From NCBI GenBank assembly GCA_025360185.1, contig JANYCR010000203.1:1-47048 (forward strand): a stretch of DNA of 47,048 nt, written 5' to 3'. Positions within the stretch are counted from its first letter, which is position 1. The number at the start of each line of letters is the position of its first letter. Both the position numbers and the translations under genes were made by a program. The stretch comes from Leptospiraceae bacterium (lineage in GTDB: Bacteria; Spirochaetota; Leptospiria; Leptospirales; Leptospiraceae). The notes beneath the pieces were generated by a model, which did no database searches, was not told where the DNA came from, and saw only the letters and a list, made by a program, of their open reading frames with translations. Shown one piece after another: positions 16,022 through 24,229 of the stretch.

Positions 16022-18520
16022 ATGATACTAAAAAGAAAATTATGTGCGGTTACGTATGTTTTGCCATACCTATTCATTTTTCTACTATCTGCACAGGAAG
16101 AATCTAATATAAATCAACAACCTACAGAAATAAAAACAAATACATCGACAGAGGAGAAAAAGGATATTAGCCCCAAGAAAGAAGAAGTTCTAGAAGAAAA
16201 TTTTTTTAAACTAGAAGATAGAATTGTGGTAACTGCCTCTCGAACAAAAGAAAACCTACAAAATGCTCCAGCCAGTGTGATTGTTATAACAGAAGAAGAC
16301 ATTCGCAATAGAGGCTACGCAAGTATAGACGAGATACTCTACGACTTACCGGGGTTTGACTTATCTTTCTCAAATGGAATTCCTTACATCATGGGTTACC
16401 AGCGCGGATATAGAACACCCTTCATGTCTAGAACACTTTTCATGATTGATAATAAAATTCAAAACGATATGTATACCCAAGAAGCAGAGTTGTCCCGCCA
16501 AATCCCAATGTCCAACATTAAAAGAATAGAAGTATTATATGGTCCGGCTTCAGCGGCTTACGGTCCTAATGCCTTTCAGGGGATAATCAATATTATCACA
16601 CATGACGGCTCTAGTCCTAAAAAAGGAAAAGAATCTGAAAATGGAAACTATAGTTCAAGCAAAATTTCTTTGCAAGGTGGAAGTTATAATACCCGAAGCA
16701 TTGACGCGGGTGCTCATGCTAAGATTGGGGAATGGCTATTAGCCGCATCAGGAAAAGTATTTAAAAGTGACGAGCCAGATCTTTCCAATCGAAGTAGTTA
16801 CAATACAAACTACTGGTATAGCAATCCAACTGTATGGGGCGGAGTTCGTTACACAAGAAATAATGATAGAACACTTTCTAGTTATTACGATCCCACTCGC
16901 GACTACGGGGCAGTAGCCAGTGTGACTAACGGTTCCTTCAAAGTTGGAGGAATCGTTTGGAGTCGTAACGAAGGCTATGGAGTAAAATATCCAGGCGATA
17001 GAGCGCAAAACAACGGTATGTGGGAGGTTTTAAATAAACAATCTTATTTGGAATACACGAATGTAATTTCACCAACTCTAACTTCAACTACCTTGTTTTC
17101 TTACAGGGAGTCAGCCTTTCGAGGACAATGGTCAGAAGCCGAACCAGATTGGAACAAAGGACGAGAACAATATTCTTATCTCAGTCAGACCTATTGGGGA
17201 AATCAAAACAAGAGTTGGCTTTTAAATCACAATTGGGAATACAAAGCCACGAGCAATTTACAATTTACCACAGGTGTAAAATTTGAGAAAAGAGATATGA
17301 CTAAGCAGTATGACATTCCGGGCTACTGGCCTGGCTCCTATAACTCATGGAATGAATATGAAGGAAAGCCCGCAGTGGATCTAACATCGATTTACCCCAA
17401 TGGACCAGCGGTGCAACCAAGCAGTAACCCTGTCTATATCAAACTTCCTGATGGGAAAAAAAGAATGCCTTATAATAACATTGCCCAGGTTTATGATATG
17501 GGTGGGTTTGCAATTGCAACATATGAAATTGGAAAATTTAGATTTAGTCCCGGAATGCGTTACGATCATAATTCTCTCTACGGGCAATCACTAAACCCGA
17601 GAGCCACTGCAATTTATAAATACAGTCGAACAGGGGCTATCAAGCTGTTATACGGAGAAGCTTTCCAAGAGCCAGCTTTTATTTTACTATTTGGTGGTTG
17701 GTCGGGGAGAAAGGCAAATGAGAAATTACGACCTGAAAAAGAAAGAACGACTGAGTTAATCCTCATGGACCAATTTCATAATTGGCTTGCTGAGGCTTCT
17801 TTCTATTATTCGCGCTATGAAAATGTAATCAAAGAAACAGCCAAAAACGAAGGCTCAAGAAAAATCTATGGGCTTGAACTTAGAAATAAATTTTTATTTG
17901 GAAATCCAATTCCAAATTCTTCCAAGCTAGATATTTTCTTTTACTATACATTTACAGAAGCGTTAAGCGAGTCTTATTATAATTTTGATGCTCCGAGAAC
18001 GAACTGGACACCTACAAACGTAAATCCTGAGGATTGGATTTCGGGAACAACCGTACTCGGTAAATATGAAAATGCCTATTATACGGCTAATCCAAATACT
18101 CCTCCACTTCCAAGAAAAAAATCTTACTCCACACTAGGAGATATTTCTCCTCATAAAGTTAGCCTTGGCATAAATCTCCCGATTCAGAATAGAATGAATA
18201 TTAACCTCCGAGCCAATTATGTAGGACCGAGAGAACTCTACTTGAGTAATGAACTTCGCAATAAGGGGCTACCGCTCCAGAGGGATAAGGGGATTATCCT
18301 CGACAATTATGTATTAATCAATGGATCGTTTTCTTTTTTATTCAAGTATACTACACTCGTTGTAAAAGTATTTAACCTGCTCAATCATTCTTATACTCAC
18401 CCAGGGCAAGAACAGGCAGACGCGGGAAACAATTTTTATGATAGATCAGGCGGTTATAGAAATTCCATTCTACCGCAGCCCGGCAGATATTTTCTGTTTA
18501 CTTTAAATTTTGAGTTTTAA
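16022..18520 (+). CDS. TonB-dependent outer-membrane receptor
   Basis: The protein is 832 aa. The signal peptide ends near LLSAQ (residue 25), followed by a Lys/Glu-rich spacer and a TonB-box-like DRIVVTAS (66-73). The plug domain carries NAPASVIVITEEDIRNRGY and the signature RIEVLYGPASAAYGPNAFQGIINIIT. The rest is a beta-barrel rich in aromatic strands, ending with YFLFTLNFEF and a terminal Phe, as expected for BAM-dependent insertion. It imports a scarce ligand (metal chelate, haem, vitamin or similar) using TonB energy; the substrate cannot be deduced. No clear Fur-type box was seen upstream. The DUF2071 gene follows 11 bp later. Confidence 0.93.
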   Translation: MILKRKLCAVTYVLPYLFIFLLSAQEESNINQQPTEIKTNTSTEEKKDISPKKEEVLEENFFKLEDRIVVTASRTKENLQNAPASVIVITEEDIRNRGYASIDEILYDLPGFDLSFSNGIPYIMGYQRGYRTPFMSRTLFMIDNKIQNDMYTQEAELSRQIPMSNIKRIEVLYGPASAAYGPNAFQGIINIITHDGSSPKKGKESENGNYSSSKISLQGGSYNTRSIDAGAHAKIGEWLLAASGKVFKSDEPDLSNRSSYNTNYWYSNPTVWGGVRYTRNNDRTLSSYYDPTRDYGAVASVTNGSFKVGGIVWSRNEGYGVKYPGDRAQNNGMWEVLNKQSYLEYTNVISPTLTSTTLFSYRESAFRGQWSEAEPDWNKGREQYSYLSQTYWGNQNKSWLLNHNWEYKATSNLQFTTGVKFEKRDMTKQYDIPGYWPGSYNSWNEYEGKPAVDLTSIYPNGPAVQPSSNPVYIKLPDGKKRMPYNNIAQVYDMGGFAIATYEIGKFRFSPGMRYDHNSLYGQSLNPRATAIYKYSRTGAIKLLYGEAFQEPAFILLFGGWSGRKANEKLRPEKERTTELILMDQFHNWLAEASFYYSRYENVIKETAKNEGSRKIYGLELRNKFLFGNPIPNSSKLDIFFYYTFTEALSESYYNFDAPRTNWTPTNVNPEDWISGTTVLGKYENAYYTANPNTPPLPRKKSYSTLGDISPHKVSLGINLPIQNRMNINLRANYVGPRELYLSNELRNKGLPLQRDKGIILDNYVLINGSFSFLFKYTTLVVKVFNLLNHSYTHPGQEQADAGNNFYDRSGGYRNSILPQPGRYFLFTLNFEF

Positions 18521-18531
18521 AAGCTGGAACT

Positions 18532-19242
18532 ATGAAATTTATATCTGCCGAATGGCGTAAACTAGTGATGATGAACTATATCGTGCCGGAGAAATTATTA
18601 GAAGAGTATTTACCTAATGGTGTCGAACTCGATCTCTGGAAGGGGAAATGCTTTGTTAGCCTCGTTGGATTTATGTTTGAGAATACAAAAGTTCTTGGAT
18701 TAAAAATTCCAATGCATGTAAATTTTGAAGAAGTAAATTTACGATTCTATGTGAAACGAATTGTAGACGGGGAATTACGCCGCGGCGTTGTATTTATCAA
18801 AGAAATTGTTCCTCGAACTATGATTACATTTGTCGCCAATACTCTTTATGATGAGCATTACACTACTATGAAAATGCGTCATGAATTTTTAAAAGATACG
18901 AATTCATTTCAAGTGAGTTATGGATTTTATGCAGAAGAAAAATGGAATGAATTTCAAGTAAAAGCGGATTTAACTCCAATAGAAATGGCAGTAGGTAGTG
19001 ATGAAGAATTTTTTACAGAGCACTACTGGGGCTATACACGATTAAACGAAAGAGACACAAGGGAATATCATGTTACGCACCCGCGTTGGCAGGCTTACAG
19101 GGTGCAAACGCATAATGGAGATTTTCCCACAATTGGGAATGTTTATGGAAAAGAGTGGGCGCCCTACTTTTCTAAAAAACCGGATTCGGTTTTACTAGCA
19201 GAAGGATCACCCATTGAAGTACTAACAGCTAAAAAGTTATAA
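18532..19242 (+). CDS. DUF2071 (YqjF-like) family protein
   Basis: The protein is 236 aa. It matches the DUF2071 pattern: an N-terminal AEWRKLVMMNYIVPEKLLEEYLPNGVELDLWKGKCFVSLVGFMF, then VNFEEVNLRFYVKR, RRGVVFIKEIVPR and a C-terminal HPRWQAYRVQ. The family is soluble and its biochemical role is not established; the fold is related to acetoacetate decarboxylase-like proteins. It begins 11 bp after the TonB receptor stop, so it is probably cotranscribed, but no functional link is known. The product is complete at both ends. Confidence 0.85.
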   Translation: MKFISAEWRKLVMMNYIVPEKLLEEYLPNGVELDLWKGKCFVSLVGFMFENTKVLGLKIPMHVNFEEVNLRFYVKRIVDGELRRGVVFIKEIVPRTMITFVANTLYDEHYTTMKMRHEFLKDTNSFQVSYGFYAEEKWNEFQVKADLTPIEMAVGSDEEFFTEHYWGYTRLNERDTREYHVTHPRWQAYRVQTHNGDFPTIGNVYGKEWAPYFSKKPDSVLLAEGSPIEVLTAKKL

Positions 19243-19247
19243 TGTGG

Positions 19248-20516
19248 CTATTTATCGTTAAGCGCTGCAACTCCCGGCAATACTTTTCCTTCGACTAATT
19301 CCATAGAAGCACCACCACCGGTAGAAATATGAGACATCTTATCCGCTACCCCTGCTTTATTAACGGCTGATACTGAGTCGCCTCCACCAATGACAGTAAT
19401 CGCACCGGTCAAAGATGCAAGTGTATTTGCAATCTCTACAGTTCCTTTTGCGAATTTTTCCATTTCAAATACACCTACAGGTCCATTCCAGAAAACTGTT
19501 TTCGCTGTTTTAATTGCTGCTTTAAATTCTTCGATTGATTGAGGTCCAATGTCAAGACCCATCATATCAGATGGAATTTGATCAATAGCGACTGTCTTTA
19601 TTATCGCATCATTAGAGAATGCGCTTGCGACTATCGCATCTGTTTGCAAAATGAATTCTACGTTTTTCTCTTTTGCTTTTGCAATTGTGCTCTTAGCAAC
19701 TTCTAATTGGTCTAGCTCAACAAGAGATGAGCCAATTTCTTTTCCCATTGCCTTAAAGAAAGTAAATGCCATTCCTCCACCGATGATAATTTTATCTACT
19801 TTATCCATTAGCTTCTCGATGACTGTAATTTTAGAAGAAACTTTTGCACCACCGATGATAGCGACAAATGGCTTAGCCGGGTTCTTTACAATTTTTTCTT
19901 CTAAAAATTCTAACTCCTTCTCCATTAAAAATCCAGCAACTGCCGGAAGGTATTTTGCGAGAGTCTCTGTAGAAGCATGTGCTCTGTGAGCAGTTCCAAA
20001 TGCGTCGTTTACATAGATATCACCATACTTGGCAAGTTCACTTGCAAGTTTTTCTCTATCCTCCGCATTATCGGAAGTTTCCTCCTTATGAAAACGAGTA
20101 TTTTCCAAAAGTAAAACCTGTCCTCCAGTAAGTGAGTTGACAGTGGCTAATACTGCTTCACCAATGCAACTATCTGTGACTTTTACTTCGCGCCCTAAGA
20201 CTTTTGCAAGGTGAAGAGCGATAGGTGCCATACGGTGCTGACCATTTAAGTAGTCTGCTTCATTAAAAGGCTTACCAGCCTTATCCGCTTTTTCTTTAGC
20301 TTTCTTTGTATCTTTTTTAGGATCCCCCAGGTGAGACATTAGAACAATAGACTTAGCACCATGCTCTAGAATATATTTAATAGATGGTAGGGAAGCTAGA
20401 ATTCTTGTATCATCTTGAATAACTCCATTTTTAATTGGGACGTTGAAGTCCACTCTCATGATTACTCTTTTGCGACTTACATCGATGTCTTTAATAGTTT
20501 TTTTACTAATCCCCAT
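19248..20516 (-). CDS. pgk: Phosphoglycerate kinase
   Basis: The protein is 422 aa. It has the N-domain RVIMRVDFNVP and MSHLGDP, the catalytic-cleft GGAKVSSKI, and the nucleotide-binding C-domain with FWNGPVGVFE, GGGDSVSAVNKAG and STGGGASMELVEGK. The substrate-binding Arg and Asp of the RVDFN block are present. It is slightly longer than most bacterial enzymes because of a Lys-rich insertion near residues 68-85. It converts 1,3-bisphosphoglycerate and ADP to 3-phosphoglycerate and ATP in glycolysis. AGAGGAA precedes the ATG. It ends convergently 5 bp from the DUF2071 stop. Confidence 0.97.
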   Translation of the reverse strand: MGISKKTIKDIDVSRKRVIMRVDFNVPIKNGVIQDDTRILASLPSIKYILEHGAKSIVLMSHLGDPKKDTKKAKEKADKAGKPFNEADYLNGQHRMAPIALHLAKVLGREVKVTDSCIGEAVLATVNSLTGGQVLLLENTRFHKEETSDNAEDREKLASELAKYGDIYVNDAFGTAHRAHASTETLAKYLPAVAGFLMEKELEFLEEKIVKNPAKPFVAIIGGAKVSSKITVIEKLMDKVDKIIIGGGMAFTFFKAMGKEIGSSLVELDQLEVAKSTIAKAKEKNVEFILQTDAIVASAFSNDAIIKTVAIDQIPSDMMGLDIGPQSIEEFKAAIKTAKTVFWNGPVGVFEMEKFAKGTVEIANTLASLTGAITVIGGGDSVSAVNKAGVADKMSHISTGGGASMELVEGKVLPGVAALNDK

Positions 20517-20656
20517 TGGTTCCTCTTTCTTGTAATGATTTACATTGAAATCCTGAATAATGCCGTTTGAAAGGAAAGCAATTTTTTTAATGCTATTTAC
20601 CTCTTTAAAATATTTACTGTAAAAATCAAAATTTATTGATAGAGAGAATCATTCTT

Positions 20657-20975
20657 ATGAAAAAAATTAAAATCAACCAAGAGTAAAATCGGTGTAAGCT
20701 TCGAGTTTGGAACTGAACTCGGTCCTGATTCTACAAATATGATCTCCGATACAATTGAACTTACTAAGCCGGATATGTTTGCAACGGATACTCTCAATAT
20801 AACGCCCGAAGCCGTAGACAAGCTGGGAACGGATTACGACGCAAATGTAAATGTATTTTCCAAAGGCAAACCAAACGATTTGAATTTTCTAGATTGTCCT
20901 CCCTTGCAAGATAAAATTACAAACCTACTTGGCGGTAATCATGTGATTAAATGTGGATTGTTGAAAGTTAAATAA
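20657..20975 (+). pseudogene. Small gene, possibly frameshifted in an A7 run
   Basis: A frame from an ATG at 20739 encodes 78 aa (MISDTIELTKPDMFATDTLN and onward) to 20975. The same frame is open back to 20661 but has no start codon there. An ATG at 20657 lies one base out of frame and is followed by seven A residues. With six A residues, that ATG would read MKKLKSTKSKIGVSFEFGTE and join the 20739 frame, giving about 105 aa. This suggests a real indel, a slippage site or a sequencing error. Alternatively 20739 is a genuine start. No known family was recognised; the composition looks coding (acidic, with two Cys near the end). Confidence 0.5.
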
Positions 20976-21068
20976 AGAGTGTAAATATTTTAATGCATTT
21001 GGTATTATTTTAGTTCTTTTTTTTTCTTGACCGTAGCTAGTATAAAGAGAAGTTTTAGATTGATACTA

Positions 21069-21374
21069 ATGAATACTTTAACTAAAGGCCGGCAAAAAAA
21101 AATTTCTGCAACATTGAATTTCCTTTTTCTTGTATTCTTTCTGACTCAATGTAATATAACTGAAGATACAGAGTGCAAGAAGCAAAAAGAAGGTGCGAGT
21201 CAATGTATAAATTCTTTTATTTTATTCTGTTCGAGCAACAAGGCAAGGACAGAATGCAACGGAAGTTTAGAGTTCACTCTTTTCATTGGCACTTTATGTA
21301 ATTACGATGCGCCATGTAAATCAACCACAGACGATGTTGTAAAAGACCAAAACATTTCAGCAGATTCAAAATGA
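21069..21374 (+). CDS. Small Cys-rich lipoprotein heading the secretion operon
   Basis: From the ATG at 21069 the protein is 101 aa; the frame is also open from an upstream ATG at 21027. A basic start and hydrophobic segment end in FFLTQC, a lipobox with Cys28 as the acylated residue. Six further Cys follow (for example TEC, SQC, LFC, TLC and APC), enough for three disulfides. The stop overlaps the ATG of gspH (ATGA), indicating translational coupling. By position it could be a pilotin or accessory lipoprotein of the secretion system, but it does not resemble GspS in sequence, so this is only an inference. Confidence 0.65.
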   Translation: MNTLTKGRQKKISATLNFLFLVFFLTQCNITEDTECKKQKEGASQCINSFILFCSSNKARTECNGSLEFTLFIGTLCNYDAPCKSTTDDVVKDQNISADSK

Positions 21375-21937
21375 AAATTCAAAATAATAAACTGAGAAAA
21401 GGAATGACGTTAATCGAAATCATAGTAGTGATTTCAATTCTTGGACTTCTCATGGCACTGATGGTAAGTAGCATTTCAGGTCTTGTCAGACCTTCATCAA
21501 AAGATACAGCCGATAAATTCAAAGCAGGGCTTTATTATGCGTATCAAACAGCAGTGATATCAAATCAAACAGTTTTGTTTGATATCGACATGGAAAAAAA
21601 TAAATACACGGCATCCAAGCTCATTCGTTCAGACGAAGGACTCAAAGAAAAAAAAGTTTTAGAAGTATCTCTTCCTTCTAATAACCGCGTTGTGAATGTC
21701 ACTGACCTACGCGGTGTAAAATATGAAACCGGACATCTAGTAATACCTTTTACACATGACGGGGTTTCGGGGGATTATAATATTCATATAGGAGAGGACG
21801 CAAATACGATTACCAAATCTGTCTTGCTTTACAGATACAATGGGAAAATTGTAGTAAAGAACGGGGACGTAAATCGAAGTTCTGGTGCCGGTCAAGACAA
21901 CACCTTTCGTATAAAGGATCCAGATGAAGATAAATAA
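21371..21937 (+). CDS. gspH: Type II secretion pseudopilin, GspH-like
   Basis: The protein is 188 aa. A short basic leader ends with the prepilin peptidase site RKG|MTLIEIIVVISILG (cleavage after Gly11, Glu at +5 of the mature protein), followed by the hydrophobic helix. The globular part, KFKAGLYYAYQTAVISNQTVLFDID and YNIHIG, fits the GspH beta-rich fold rather than the short GspG. By family, minor pseudopilins form the tip of the periplasmic pseudopilus that pushes substrates through the outer-membrane secretin. It overlaps the next gene by 14 bp. Confidence 0.85.
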   Translation: MKIQNNKLRKGMTLIEIIVVISILGLLMALMVSSISGLVRPSSKDTADKFKAGLYYAYQTAVISNQTVLFDIDMEKNKYTASKLIRSDEGLKEKKVLEVSLPSNNRVVNVTDLRGVKYETGHLVIPFTHDGVSGDYNIHIGEDANTITKSVLLYRYNGKIVVKNGDVNRSSGAGQDNTFRIKDPDEDK

Positions 21938-22439
21938 GATTAGGCGCGGCTTCACGCTGATTGAAATTTCTATCGCTCTCGCTATTGCCGCAAGCGCGAT
22001 TGTATTTACTTTTTCTCTCATCAGTAAAGGCTTGTCCTTGCAACGGCAAGCGGTTACTCTCACGAATGCGGTATTTTTAGCAAAGATTAAGATGGCGCAA
22101 ATTGACGCGAGTCCTAAACTCGAAACGACCAGTTCGAAAGGTGAAATCCCCGGTTATGAAGGTTACCGGTATGAAACTGAAATCAAAGAAGAAGAACTAG
22201 ATCTTTTAAAACTTTCCGAGCAAGGCGGCGAAAAGAAAAAGAAAGCAAATCCAGATGACCTACTCGGTAGTAATGCAAATTCTAAAATGGATGACCTCTT
22301 AAAAAAAAGAGGAAAGACAACTGGCTCTAAGACCGGTGGGATAATCAAGGTTTTCCGCATCAAAGTAAGTATTTTTTTTCCTTCCGGTTACGGCGAAAAG
22401 GTATATGCCGCTGAAACTTTAAAGTCGAGCACTTTCTAA
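21924..22439 (+). CDS. gspI: Type II secretion pseudopilin, GspI-like
   Basis: The protein is 171 aa with a prepilin signal KIRRG|FTLIEISIALAIAAS (cleavage after Gly9, mature Glu5 present), the classic GspI start. A mid-protein insertion at about 95-140 is rich in Lys, Gly, Ser and Asp and is likely disordered. The C-terminus KVFRIKVSIFFPSGYGEKVY fits a late beta strand. It overlaps gspH by 14 bp and is followed 4 bp later by gspJ. By family it forms part of the GspI-J-K tip complex of the pseudopilus. Confidence 0.85.
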   Translation: MKINKIRRGFTLIEISIALAIAASAIVFTFSLISKGLSLQRQAVTLTNAVFLAKIKMAQIDASPKLETTSSKGEIPGYEGYRYETEIKEEELDLLKLSEQGGEKKKKANPDDLLGSNANSKMDDLLKKRGKTTGSKTGGIIKVFRIKVSIFFPSGYGEKVYAAETLKSSTF

Positions 22440-22443
22440 TTAT

Positions 22444-23079
22444 ATGAAACAAAGACATTTACGAAAAGGAATGACGTTAATAGAGCTTTCTATTGTGGTA
22501 GCTATACTCGGTGTTATCTTCAGTGGAATTTTTGGAGCCTACTATGCTGCACTTAAAATTTCGAGAGACTCTGATCCACGCGGCGGAACTACGAGAAAAG
22601 ATATTTTTTTTGCCCTGGAAAATTTACGATCTACTTTTTCGCAAGTATTTTACGTTGCAGGACACAAGAGACTTATCTTCGAAGCAAAAACAGAAAGCAC
22701 AACTGGTGGTAGAGCGGATAGTGTAGTGTTTGCCGCTAATCATACAAACTCGGAAGAAACTGGAAATCCTTCTGTCCGGGAAGTGAGCTATTTCTTACGT
22801 CAAATGTGTGACGATTGTGAGTATTATTACTTAATGAGAAGAGAAGACGAAATGGTAGATGCGGATCCGAGAAGTGGTGGAACAGAACACATGATTCTTT
22901 CTCATGTAAGGAGTTTTCAACTTAAGTATTCTCAAAGAGGAGACAAATGGCAGGACGATTGGAGCTCTGCTGATTTAAAAAAAATTCCAAAACTTATTCG
23001 AATTGAATTAATTGCGCTAGTTGGAGAAACTGAATTAAAATATGAAACTCTCGCGTACCCGGGCTTATTTTTCAAATAA
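22444..23079 (+). CDS. gspJ: Type II secretion pseudopilin, GspJ-like
   Basis: The protein is 211 aa. The prepilin cleavage site is HLRKG|MTLIELSIVVAILGVI, with Glu5 of the mature part present. The globular region includes REVSYFLRQMCDDCEYYYLMRRED, with a Cys pair, and the C-terminal LIRIELIALVGETELKYETLAYPG, matching GspJ beta-strand patterns. By family it belongs to the minor pseudopilin tip complex with GspI and GspK. It overlaps gspK by 38 bp. Confidence 0.87.
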   Translation: MKQRHLRKGMTLIELSIVVAILGVIFSGIFGAYYAALKISRDSDPRGGTTRKDIFFALENLRSTFSQVFYVAGHKRLIFEAKTESTTGGRADSVVFAANHTNSEETGNPSVREVSYFLRQMCDDCEYYYLMRREDEMVDADPRSGGTEHMILSHVRSFQLKYSQRGDKWQDDWSSADLKKIPKLIRIELIALVGETELKYETLAYPGLFFK

Positions 23080-24226
23080 ACGAAGAGGAGGAATGATTCT
23101 CTTTTTAGTGGCTGCTATCGGCGGATCTTCCTTCGTCATAGCCAATCAATATGCTGGCGATAGGATGATTGACTTCAAAATCGCGAAAGCAAACGCGGAT
23201 GGCTTTAAAGCCTTTCTACTTGCCAGAGCTGGTATGCAAGGTGGTCTTGGTGCATTAAAAAAAGTCCCGGAAGAAGTCCTATACCAATCCGGCATCGCAT
23301 TTAACCCCCCCCCTATTCCAATGGCAGGTGGCACTATATACTATCGTATTTCTGCAGAGGATGGGAAATTTAATATCAACGACTTGATTAAGGCATATGA
23401 CAATTTACCCAATCTAAAAGTTCAGGAAATGATTACCAAACTCTTTGAACAATTAGGAATTCCTAGAGAAAGAATTTTTCCAATAATAGATTGGATTGAT
23501 GATAACTCCGAAGAAATGGGCGGTGGTGCCGAGGTTTACTATTATAGCAATTTAAAACCCCCAAGAAAAATTAAGAATGCACAAATGTATTCGCTTTCCG
23601 AATTGACCGCGCTCAAAGGTTGGAATAGAAAGCTAGTATACGAGTCGCTCAAGAATCCAGAAAAAGAAAAAAACAATTCGAAAGATTTCTTGTCCGAAGA
23701 AGAAAAATTACTTGTTACAGATGCCGATTATGTATTATCCAATAACATTACAGCTTATTTACCTTTTAAAGATACGGGAGATGACAGGATAAATATAAAT
23801 GCAGCTCCGTATCATGTGCTCATGTCTATTTCTGAGTTTATGACTAGACAAGCTGTCATGAGGATTTTGAAATATAAATTAGAAAAAGGCGGATATATAA
23901 AAGAGATCAATGATCTTAAAAATTTTGCAGAATTTCAAATAAAAACTACGAGCATGGGAGGCACACCGGCAAGCACTAGTAATACTGGTGCGGCTAATAA
24001 TAATCAGCCTCCCCCACCCTCTGCGAATACAGGGCAAAACCAGCAGGCTCTGACGCTATTTGATGAAATTGCCGGTCAGGGAACGGCAGTATCTACAGGG
24101 CGAGTAAAGACGAAGGGTGAGATATATAAGGTTGTTGGCGTTGGAACGGTTGGCAATGCAACAAGAAGAGTTAGTTGTATATTTGATTTAACAAATGATC
24201 AGATTTTATTTTATTCCGAAGATTAA
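23042..24226 (+). CDS. gspK: Type II secretion minor pseudopilin GspK
   Basis: The protein is 394 aa. The leader ends SNKRRGG and the mature part starts MILFLVAAIGG; Glu5 is absent, as is usual for GspK, which caps the pseudopilus. The large globular domain shows EDGKFNINDLI, IPRERIFPIIDWIDDNSE and DRININAAPYHVL, the helix-hairpin-rich T2SSK pattern. An internal low-complexity Thr/Asn/Pro stretch lies at about 305-335. A run of nine C residues at 23305-23313 lies in codons encoding NPPPIP. The ATG at 23093 has a good AGGAGG but would remove the prepilin leader, so 23042 is preferred. Confidence 0.9.
   Translation: MKLSRTRAYFSNKRRGGMILFLVAAIGGSSFVIANQYAGDRMIDFKIAKANADGFKAFLLARAGMQGGLGALKKVPEEVLYQSGIAFNPPPIPMAGGTIYYRISAEDGKFNINDLIKAYDNLPNLKVQEMITKLFEQLGIPRERIFPIIDWIDDNSEEMGGGAEVYYYSNLKPPRKIKNAQMYSLSELTALKGWNRKLVYESLKNPEKEKNNSKDFLSEEEKLLVTDADYVLSNNITAYLPFKDTGDDRININAAPYHVLMSISEFMTRQAVMRILKYKLEKGGYIKEINDLKNFAEFQIKTTSMGGTPASTSNTGAANNNQPPPPSANTGQNQQALTLFDEIAGQGTAVSTGRVKTKGEIYKVVGVGTVGNATRRVSCIFDLTNDQILFYSED
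23305..23313 (+). repeat. C9 homopolymer tract inside gspK
   Basis: Nine consecutive C residues occur in coding sequence of an AT-rich region, at about codon 89 of gspK. The frame is intact at this length. Gains or losses of one C by strand slippage would truncate GspK early. Confidence 0.85.
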
Positions 24227-24229
24227 AGA

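Noticed and set aside
23093-24226. Start of gspK at the ATG at 23093 with a strong AGGAGG
   Set aside because: This would delete the prepilin leader needed for processing; the AGGAGG also encodes the Arg-Gly-Gly before the cleavage site.
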